Positions 1-5,949 of a DNA stretch of 5,949 nt are shown here, piece after piece. A model generated the notes under the pieces. That model saw nothing but the letters and a program-made list of their open reading frames with translations. It was not told where the DNA came from and searched no databases. Where the stretch lies: NCBI GenBank assembly GCA_905210875.1, contig CAJLYN010000144.1, positions 1 through 5,949 of the forward strand. Direction: 5' to 3'. The DNA is from an uncultured Bacteroides sp. Its GTDB lineage: Bacteria; Bacteroidota; Bacteroidia; Bacteroidales; UBA11471. The position numbers and the translations under genes are program-made. Each line of letters opens with the position of its first letter. Positions within the stretch are counted from its first letter, which is position 1.

Positions 1-111
1 GAAACAATCAGGTAGGAGCCAACATAGTGATATATACAGTTCCCGAAGCAGATCTTGAATCGTATGATCCGGCAAAAGACCAAAGTATCAAGGGCTCTTT
101 GGATCAACCGG
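1..111 (+). repeat. direct repeat copy 1 (offset 636 bp), 5' edge cut by window
   Basis: Bases 1-111 match 637-747 with 7 mismatches in 111 positions by eye (56, 68, 86, 93, 94, 95, 99). Four of these (56, 68, 86, 99) are silent; 93-95 change one codon from Gly to Asn. The spacing of 636 bases is exactly 212 codons, so the repeat keeps the frame. Similarity stops just after the shared GATCAACCGG, where this copy goes on into the next protein unit. How far the copy extends upstream cannot be seen. Confidence 0.95.
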
Positions 112-896
112 GTATTTCTGGCGGAATCAATTCTACGCGAGTAGAACTTTCGCCCTTGTATGCCGATGCAGATAATTCTGATAACACGACATGGCGCTTT
201 GTTGATTCCGATATCACCATTACCAATAGCAGCTCGAAGAGCTATTCGTCGGTCGATCGTTTTGGCGACCCCACCGGAACGGGAGACACCTGTGAGATAT
301 CGTTCTTGAAAATGTCAAAAGATGTGCTTTTCAAAATCAACATTCCCGATGGACAAGTAGCCGTTCGCATTGAGTTCTGGGGGCTTTCCAACAGTAGCGC
401 TGGGAATTGGGCCTATCTTTGCTATTTGGCCAATCCTGCATTGCCGACACCCATAGTATCGGTAGATGGAGGTCAAACCGTCGATGGTATTACCGGTCGG
501 GACATCATGGACAACGAGGCAATAAAAGCGTTGGCCTATCCGTTTAGTCCGTCGCCCATACAGGCCGAGACGACACCGGTAGCGGTGATAGAAGATCCGC
601 TGGGATGGTATTCAGAACTTTCGTTCTTGTATGATGGAAACAATCAGGTAGGAGCCAACATAGTGATATATACAGTTCCCGAAGCAGATCTCGAATCGTA
701 TGACCCGGCAAAAGACCAAAGCATCAAGAATTCTCTGGATCAACCGGAATCTTCGTCAGTTATTGAAATCGAGAATGAGCCTGCTATGCCTACAATTGAT
801 TATAATGCTCCCATGTACAATATCTTAGGACAACCGGTTTCCAAAGATTACAAAGGCGTTATTATTCAAAAAGGACATAAATTTATTCTTCAATAA
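1..896 (+). CDS. 3' part of a repeat-containing, probably exported protein of unknown function (5' end outside window)
   Basis: The reading frame is open from the first base; bases 1-2 are the end of a Gly codon, judging from the second repeat copy. It runs 297 further codons to TAA at 894-896. A GTG at 27 lies inside the repeat and is not a believable start. I do not recognise the family. Residues 1-36 of the visible part (ending IKGSLDQP) recur almost unchanged at 213-248, so the protein is built from units of about 212 residues, of which one full unit plus the tail of the preceding one is seen. The unit looks beta-rich, with Ser/Thr/Asp/Asn-rich stretches, only two Cys and no membrane segment. 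The last ~27 residues (YNILGQPV, then GVIIQKGHKFIL and a final Gln) match the short C-terminal tail common on exported Bacteroidota proteins, which resembles a degenerate type IX secretion sorting domain. Surface or secreted location is inferred from this. A terminator hairpin follows 8 bases after the stop, so the gene probably ends its own transcript rather than leading the susCD operon. Confidence 0.85.
   Translation, partial: NNQVGANIVIYTVPEADLESYDPAKDQSIKGSLDQPGISGGINSTRVELSPLYADADNSDNTTWRFVDSDITITNSSSKSYSSVDRFGDPTGTGDTCEISFLKMSKDVLFKINIPDGQVAVRIEFWGLSNSSAGNWAYLCYLANPALPTPIVSVDGGQTVDGITGRDIMDNEAIKALAYPFSPSPIQAETTPVAVIEDPLGWYSELSFLYDGNNQVGANIVIYTVPEADLESYDPAKDQSIKNSLDQPESSSVIEIENEPAMPTIDYNAPMYNILGQPVSKDYKGVIIQKGHKFILQ
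637..747 (+). repeat. direct repeat copy 2, end of the last protein unit
   Basis: This is the second copy of the repeat at 1-111, encoding the segment that includes IVIYTVPEADLESYDP. After it the sequence diverges from copy 1 and leads into a short linker rich in Ser and Glu and the C-terminal tail, so it marks the end of the last repeated unit. The match may extend upstream of 637, but the partner sequence is outside the window. Confidence 0.95.
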
Positions 897-904
897 GAAG
901 TGCC

Positions 905-951
905 ATCTCCGGTAAAAGGGCTGTTGTATCAACAGCCCTTTTACCGGAGAT
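905..951 (+). terminator. perfect 22-bp hairpin, likely bidirectional intrinsic terminator
   Basis: Bases 905-926 and 930-951 are exact reverse complements around the loop TAT (927-929). The core stem GGGCTGTTG / CAACAGCCC (918-926 / 930-938) is preceded by AAAA (914-917) and followed by TTTT (939-942), the layout of an intrinsic terminator that could work on either strand. It starts 8 bases after the stop codon at 894-896. An extra 9-bp arm pair, ATCTCCGGT / ACCGGAGAT, lies outside the A and T tracts and is not needed for termination. It most likely ends the upstream transcript; a role as leader structure for the susC transcript cannot be excluded. Confidence 0.85.
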
Positions 952-1001
952 AAATAGACAATGTCTGTCGATAACCTGAATTCATACCATAAAACACATA
1001 T

Positions 1002-4000
1002 ATGATGAAGATTGTAACTAAGATATTAACGGCGTTTTTGTTGAGCTTGATATGTGTCTCCGTTTCTGCTCAACAGCGAGTAACAGGTAGTGTTACAGAT
1101 CGTCAGGGTGAGCCGTTACCTGGTGTCTCCATTTCACTGGACGGAAAAGGGGTAACTGTAACAGATGCTAATGGTCATTTCTCTTTAGAGAATGTTAAGC
1201 CTACCTCAACAGTTTCAGCCTATTTCCTGGGATTTAAAAGACAAACCGTAACTGTTGGAAGTCAGACCGACTTGAAGTTTATTTTAGTGGAAGATGCCGA
1301 GCAACTCGATGATATAGTTGTTATTGGATATGGTACGGTGAAAAAAAATGATCTTACAGGCTCCGTATCATCGGTAACACCTTCAGAAATCATACAAAGG
1401 GGTACTCCAGAAATATTGGGCGCCATACAAGGTTCTGTACCTGGAGTAAATATTACTCAAAATAGTAGTCGTGCAGGTGGCGGGTTTAATATAGATATTC
1501 GTGGCCGTTCATCTATTAACGGCAGTACCACACCTCTCTATATTGTAGATGGGGTGGAATGTTCCGATATAAGTTGGCTCAATCAGCACGATATTGAACG
1601 CATAGATATTCTTAAAGATGCATCGTCTACAGCTATTTATGGCTCTCGTGCAACGGCAGGTGTTGTTTTGGTCACTACGAAGAGTGGTGGAGGTTTGGCC
1701 AAAAAAGAGGCTAAACCCACGATATCATACGATGGCTATTATGGAGTTTCCACGCCGGCACGTATGCCCGATTTTCAGACGGCAGAAGAATTTTATACCT
1801 ATCGTTTTAGAGAGTTCTTGTCGCCCGTAGGAGGTACGGGAAATACTTCGCAGCCCATCTATACCATGAACAGCAGCTTTGGACAGATGGCGCTGCAATA
1901 TGAAGTCGGTAAAAACGAATATGCCATGAAAGATATGCTGGCTAGTGGTCGGACTTTTGATTGGCCCAATTTCATAACCAATAACGGTAGTCAGCAAAAT
2001 CATTATATAAGTGTTAATGGAGCTTCCGAGAAGGTAAGCTACCACATGGGCATAGGATACAACAGAAACAAGGGTCTTTACGAAGGCGATGATGAGCGGA
2101 AGTTCAATTTCAAAGGGAGTCTTGATGCCGAGATATCCAAAATTGTCAGTGCCGGATTTACGGTGAACTTGGCTAAGATTGATAATGAATATGGCTCGGA
2201 TACCGGTGTGCAAGAGGCGTTCCGCATGAATCCTTTTATTTTCCCCTATGACGATGAAACCGGTGAACTGTTGGCGCAACCGGGAGCTCATAAATATTTG
2301 GGAACAAGTGCAACCGGATATCAATTTACCAGTTCATATAATCCATTACTATATTGGGAGAATGAAGAAAAAGCAGGAGAAGAATGGATTTTGCTTGGTA
2401 ATTTTTACATAAACCTCAAACCGATTGATGGTCTTAATTTTAAGACATCTTTTTCGCCGATTTACTCGGCATCGAGAGAAGGGTTCTATCGCGGGACACT
2501 TGTCGGTGACGCGGAAAATCAGGCGACCTTGTCCACAGCAAGTAGCTTTTCATATACGTGGGACAATACTTTGACATGGGATTATAGCATCAATGACAGA
2601 CATGAGCTCAACTTTATGGGTTTGGCATCTTTCATGTCTGGAAAAACCGAAAATGAATACATCGAGTCTGCGGGTGTGCGTGACGGTACGTTGTGGTATG
2701 CACTCAATACCGGACTGATAAACCAAACGGGTTCGTCTAATGCATATACCGAAAATAGCATGGTGTCGTTTGCCTTGCGAGCAAATTATACACTTTTTTA
2801 TTGTTATATGTTGACGGCTACTGTACGTTGGGATGCCTCTTCCAAGTTTGCAAAAAATTACCGTTGGGGTGCTTTCCCCTCAGTGGCTTTTGCTTGGCGT
2901 ATATCCGATGAGTCTTGGATGGAACGTACTTCTTCCTGGTTGAGTAATCTTAAACTTCGTCTCTCATATGGTGTGACTGGTAACAATCGGGGCGCTGGCG
3001 ATTATGCAACGCAAGTTACCATTGCTTCGACCGAATATTATCCGTTGGGAGGAACGTATATCTCGGGTACATCGCCGAGTGGTATCGTAAACAGCCGGCT
3101 CCAATGGGAAAAATCCCATGAAGTCAATGTCGGTTTGGACTTTGGTTTCCTCAATGGACGCATTCATGGTTCTATCGATTGGTATGACAAGCGTTCAAGA
3201 GATTTGCTCTATGATGTAGACCTTCCTTTGCTCACCGGCGGACAGTCGATGACTACCAACGTCGGTTCGGTAAAGAATACTGGAGTAGAGATTGGTTTGA
3301 CCACGGTAAATGTTTCTACCAAAGATTGGCGTTGGGAAACGACATTCTCATTTACACATAATAAAAACGAGGTCCTCGAAATCAATGGCCTTGGAACCGA
3401 CCTTGTGCCCACAGGTATGACCGGAGGTCTCTTTATCGGCTATCCGGTGGAAAATGTCTATACCTATGTCTGGGACGGAATCGTTACAGACCAAATGATG
3501 ACCGTTCCGAATAATCAGGCTGCAAAATCCTTTGGATATGTTCCTGGAGAGCAGGTGCGTTCTTGTGACTATTATTACAAGGTGTACGGATGGCAAGAAG
3601 GTATGCCTATCATTAAAGATTTGAATGGTGATGGAGCCATAGATGGTACTAATGATAGAAAAATATACAAGTCATCACCCGATTTCGTAGGTAGCTTCAC
3701 CAGTAATCTGTCTTATAAAAACTGGGACCTTTCACTCTCGATTTATGCCAAGATTGGTTATACGGTTAGCTCGGCATTCTATGGACAATATTATGATCTG
3801 ACCGACCGTGGACGTATGCGTTTGAATGCCGATTGGTACGTACCGGCAGGAACATTGTTGAATTGTGATGGAATCAATGATAATGGTACATTGATTAATC
3901 CCGTTTATCAAGAAACAACTCATTATGGAGATTATCCCTTTACAACCAAGGCCTTGACATATCAAGAGGAATGGTTGGGAAATGCTAATACCATAGTCGA

Positions 4001-4223
4001 TGCTTCTTATGTGAAAGTGAAGCACATTTCTCTGGGTTATACATTCCCCAAGGAGTGGACTAGTAAGTTCAAATGTCAGAATCTGAGACTTTATGCAACC
4101 GTGACAAATCCGTTTGTCTTTACCAGTTACAAAGGATTCGATCCCGAGTGGGCGGGTGGAGATTTGAAAAATGACGGTCCGAGCACGATAACGTATCAAT
4201 TTGGCGCAAGTATAACGTTCTAA
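1002..4223 (+). CDS. susC-like: SusC/RagA-family TonB-linked outer-membrane transporter
   Basis: This is a complete 1073-aa protein, a usual length for the family. In known Sus systems such proteins import oligosaccharides, or peptides in RagA-type relatives, across the outer membrane using TonB energy. Residues 1-23 form a signal peptide ending VSA before Gln24. Residues ~27-98 are a carboxypeptidase-regulatory-like beta domain (VTGSVTDRQGEPLPGVSISL). Next comes the TonB-box region DDIVVIGYGT at 103-112. The plug is ~113-228, with the family segments RGRSSINGSTTPLYIVDGVE and IERIDILKDASSTAIYGSRA. The rest is the beta barrel, ending in Phe (FGASITF) as expected for barrel insertion. An EF-hand-like DLNGDGAID occurs at 873-881 in the barrel part, common in this family. 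Two ATG codons lie in tandem (1002 and 1005); either could be used, and neither has a clear Shine-Dalgarno. The susD-like gene follows after 27 bases, implying one operon. The substrate cannot be inferred. Confidence 0.97.
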   Translation: MMKIVTKILTAFLLSLICVSVSAQQRVTGSVTDRQGEPLPGVSISLDGKGVTVTDANGHFSLENVKPTSTVSAYFLGFKRQTVTVGSQTDLKFILVEDAEQLDDIVVIGYGTVKKNDLTGSVSSVTPSEIIQRGTPEILGAIQGSVPGVNITQNSSRAGGGFNIDIRGRSSINGSTTPLYIVDGVECSDISWLNQHDIERIDILKDASSTAIYGSRATAGVVLVTTKSGGGLAKKEAKPTISYDGYYGVSTPARMPDFQTAEEFYTYRFREFLSPVGGTGNTSQPIYTMNSSFGQMALQYEVGKNEYAMKDMLASGRTFDWPNFITNNGSQQNHYISVNGASEKVSYHMGIGYNRNKGLYEGDDERKFNFKGSLDAEISKIVSAGFTVNLAKIDNEYGSDTGVQEAFRMNPFIFPYDDETGELLAQPGAHKYLGTSATGYQFTSSYNPLLYWENEEKAGEEWILLGNFYINLKPIDGLNFKTSFSPIYSASREGFYRGTLVGDAENQATLSTASSFSYTWDNTLTWDYSINDRHELNFMGLASFMSGKTENEYIESAGVRDGTLWYALNTGLINQTGSSNAYTENSMVSFALRANYTLFYCYMLTATVRWDASSKFAKNYRWGAFPSVAFAWRISDESWMERTSSWLSNLKLRLSYGVTGNNRGAGDYATQVTIASTEYYPLGGTYISGTSPSGIVNSRLQWEKSHEVNVGLDFGFLNGRIHGSIDWYDKRSRDLLYDVDLPLLTGGQSMTTNVGSVKNTGVEIGLTTVNVSTKDWRWETTFSFTHNKNEVLEINGLGTDLVPTGMTGGLFIGYPVENVYTYVWDGIVTDQMMTVPNNQAAKSFGYVPGEQVRSCDYYYKVYGWQEGMPIIKDLNGDGAIDGTNDRKIYKSSPDFVGSFTSNLSYKNWDLSLSIYAKIGYTVSSAFYGQYYDLTDRGRMRLNADWYVPAGTLLNCDGINDNGTLINPVYQETTHYGDYPFTTKALTYQEEWLGNANTIVDASYVKVKHISLGYTFPKEWTSKFKCQNLRLYATVTNPFVFTSYKGFDPEWAGGDLKNDGPSTITYQFGASITF

Positions 4224-4250
4224 ACCTCAAACCTCTTAAATTCTTAGAAG

Positions 4251-5949
4251 ATGAAAAATATTATATATATTGCAGCATTTGTGGTAACCGGTGCATGGCT
4301 TTTTTGTAGCTGCGATGACTTTTTGGAAGCCGAGAATAAGAGTGCTGGTGGGGCATTGGCCGAGGAATATTATTCTACCGATGCCGGTTTGCAGACATTC
4401 TTGGCCTCAGCCTATGCAGGGCTTAAACCCATGGCGACCAATGTCGAGATTAATGAATGGGGTACCGACCTGTATGTCGCTGTCCGTTCCAAAGATCCTG
4501 GAATGTTCCATCGATACACCCTTTCGGCCGAGAATTCCACAGTAGAAGATCTCTATAAAAATGTTTACGCCATGATCAACGATGCCAATGGTGTACTCAA
4601 ATACGGCGGTGACAATGGAACGTATGCTCCCGAAGCCAAATTCCTGCGTTGTTATGGTTACTATTTGTTAACGCAACATTTTGGAGGTGTTCCCTACGTG
4701 ACTGAGTATGTCGATAATGATGAGCGTAATTATCCGAGAGAGGATCTGGGCGTTGTTTACAGAAATATCATTTCAGAACTAGAAAGTATCGCCGAATCGC
4801 CAAATCTTCCCGATAACGGCTTAGGTGCTAATTTGGGTCGGGCAAGCAAGCGGGCTGTAGCGGCTCTTTTGGCCAAAGTATATTTGGCTGCCGGATGGGA
4901 TATTCAGACAACGCTTCTTGACGCAACGGCCGGAACATATACCGTCAATTCGACCGAGTATTTTGAGAAAGCGCTTATTTGGGCCGAGAAAGCCATTAAC
5001 GGTCAGAGACTCACCTTATCATTCCATGATAAATGGTGGCCCTTCAATGAAAATAATGAGGAAGAAATATTCTCGGTACAGTATCAGCGTGAAGGTTATC
5101 CAGGCGACATATATACAGGTGGTCATAATTTGCAAGGCTCTTACGGGCATCTTTATGGAGATCCTGTCGAAAGCGGACTGAAAGCCTGTGCCTCTCAACT
5201 ATGCCCATCGACTAAAGCTATTTATCTGTGGGACGAGGGTGATGAACGTTGGGAAGGTACTTTCATGCAAATCATGTATAACTCGGCTATCGGAGAAGAT
5301 GGTCTCCCTGGTTGGGGTGACGAGGGATATATGGCTTATTATAACAATGCCGATACTAGTAACATGAAGATAGCATTTGGGTATTTCCCATATTATACCA
5401 GTCAATCCGCTTTGGAATCGTGGATAGCAAACAATACGCAAAGATTTTCCAACACCGATGCCGATAATTTGGCAACTAAGCAATCGAAATTTTATATTAT
5501 CGCCGACCCGATGGTGATTATTACATTGGGTACAGATGGAAAGATTTCCAGCCGACAGACATTGGAATATCATAGTGCAGGAAGACTCTCCCAAGCAGGT
5601 GTGACGGTGAGAAAGTATGATGACCCCAATACCGAGCAAGATAAGAGTTGCACTTATAGCGACTATCGCGACATACTGCTTTTGCATTTAAGTGATATCT
5701 ATTTGGTGGCAGCCGAAGCAGCTCTTATGGCCGGAGATGAAACGGCAGCTCTGTCTTATGTAAATGATGTGCGGAGTCGTGCCAAAGCGAAGACATTGTC
5801 ATCATTTTCCGACTACGACCCTTATTATATAATACCCACGACATTTGGTGAGAATACGCCTCTTGATGTAATACTTGATGAGCGTGCGCGCGAACTTTTT
5901 GGAGAAAATGCCAGTCGATGGATTGACTTGCGGCGTACCAAACAGTTAG
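4251..5949 (+). CDS. susD-like: SusD/RagB-family surface glycan-binding lipoprotein (3' end outside window)
   Basis: The frame opens at ATG 4251, 27 bases after the susC stop, and stays open for 566 codons to the window edge. SusD proteins are lipid-anchored at the cell surface, close over the SusC barrel and bind the incoming ligand. Residues 1-20 form a lipoprotein signal ending LFCS before Cys21, the expected lipidated residue; Asp22-Asp23 follow, fitting the acidic surface-export signal of Bacteroidota lipoproteins. Family marks in order: QHFGGVPY (142-149), the helix RASKRAVAALLAKVYLAAGW starting at 197, GDERWEGTF (330-338), the TPR-like helices from DYRDILLLHLSDIYLVAAEA (471 on), and the C-terminal signature VILDERARELFGE followed by RWIDLRRTK (540-564). 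In relatives a few tens of residues follow this signature, so only the end of the protein is missing. AGAAG directly abuts the ATG, too close for normal Shine-Dalgarno spacing. An open frame at 4291-4545 in another frame is a shadow of this gene. The ligand is unknown. Confidence 0.96.
   Translation, partial: MKNIIYIAAFVVTGAWLFCSCDDFLEAENKSAGGALAEEYYSTDAGLQTFLASAYAGLKPMATNVEINEWGTDLYVAVRSKDPGMFHRYTLSAENSTVEDLYKNVYAMINDANGVLKYGGDNGTYAPEAKFLRCYGYYLLTQHFGGVPYVTEYVDNDERNYPREDLGVVYRNIISELESIAESPNLPDNGLGANLGRASKRAVAALLAKVYLAAGWDIQTTLLDATAGTYTVNSTEYFEKALIWAEKAINGQRLTLSFHDKWWPFNENNEEEIFSVQYQREGYPGDIYTGGHNLQGSYGHLYGDPVESGLKACASQLCPSTKAIYLWDEGDERWEGTFMQIMYNSAIGEDGLPGWGDEGYMAYYNNADTSNMKIAFGYFPYYTSQSALESWIANNTQRFSNTDADNLATKQSKFYIIADPMVIITLGTDGKISSRQTLEYHSAGRLSQAGVTVRKYDDPNTEQDKSCTYSDYRDILLLHLSDIYLVAAEAALMAGDETAALSYVNDVRSRAKAKTLSSFSDYDPYYIIPTTFGENTPLDVILDERARELFGENASRWIDLRRTKQL

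Noticed and set aside
878..885. TAAATTTA as a possible -7 element (one mismatch to TAnnTTTG)
   Set aside because: No TTTG-like -33 element sits at the right distance upstream, it lies in the end of the upstream coding region, and transcripts from it would have to pass the terminator hairpin.
956..966. Short inverted repeat AGACA-A-TGTCT just upstream of susC
   Set aside because: Five base pairs with a single central base is expected by chance and could not form a stable hairpin; it could be an operator half-site pair, but nothing else supports that.
1618..1830. 70-codon + strand open frame in another frame of the plug region
   Set aside because: It overlaps the highly conserved SusC plug motif coding in the main frame and has no recognisable content. 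The same applies to the + frames at 4291-4545 and 4918-5181 inside the susD-like gene.
1725..2324. 199-codon open frame on the - strand inside the susC-like gene
   Set aside because: It lies wholly antisense to a clearly coding TonB-dependent transporter, has no family resemblance, and its composition is that expected from the reverse of the real gene.
3732..4199. 155-codon - strand open frame near the end of the susC-like gene
   Set aside because: Antisense shadow of the barrel C-terminus, which is conserved in the + frame; nothing supports its translation. The smaller - strand frames at 2964-3167, 3209-3412 and 3348-3596 are rejected for the same reason.
4225..4236. ACCTC-AA-ACCTC direct repeat in the susC-susD gap
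   Set aside because: Five-base repeats are too short to be meaningful, and no hairpin or T tract is present, so there is no sign of a terminator or processing site between the two genes.
5199..5687. 162-codon - strand open frame with a hydrophobic N-terminus
   Set aside because: The apparent hydrophobic start is the reverse complement of SusD helix codons; the + frame carries the SusD family motifs, so this is a shadow.

Overview
The window looks like a piece of a Bacteroidales (gut-type Bacteroidota) genome. The main evidence is an adjacent SusC-like / SusD-like gene pair, the hallmark of a polysaccharide utilization locus (PUL). A SusD lipoprotein start of the form CDDFLE, a Bacteroidota-type C-terminal tail on the upstream gene, and A/T-rich start regions without a well-spaced Shine-Dalgarno support this. 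Genus cannot be settled from the sequence alone.

Layout, all on the + strand: (1) bases 1-896 are the 3' part of a gene for a repeat-containing, probably exported protein of unknown function. Its 5' end lies outside the window, and the window opens inside one repeat copy. (2) Bases 905-951 form a perfect 22-bp inverted repeat with a 3-base loop, whose core has the form of a bidirectional intrinsic terminator. It separates the first gene from what follows. (3) Bases 1002-4223 are a complete susC-like TonB-dependent outer-membrane transporter of 1073 aa. (4) Bases 4251-5949 are a susD-like surface lipoprotein, starting 27 bases after the susC stop. It is open to the last base, so its 3' end is missing. 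All other sizeable open frames are shadows of these genes. No RNA gene, CRISPR array, insertion sequence or attachment site was seen.

How the genes work together: in characterised Sus-type systems the SusD lipoprotein sits as a lid on the extracellular face of the SusC barrel, captures an oligosaccharide (or, in some relatives, a peptide), and SusC imports it using TonB energy. The 27-base spacing implies one operon. No glycoside hydrolase, SGBP, ECF-sigma/anti-sigma or hybrid two-component gene is visible, so the substrate and regulator cannot be named. The upstream gene has its own terminator and may be a separate unit; its link to the PUL is only positional.

No convincing new biological system is visible. 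The points most worth a second look are the near-identical repeat in the upstream gene, the unusually long perfect hairpin just before susC, and the lack of a recognisable Bacteroides-type promoter in the 50 bases between hairpin and susC.
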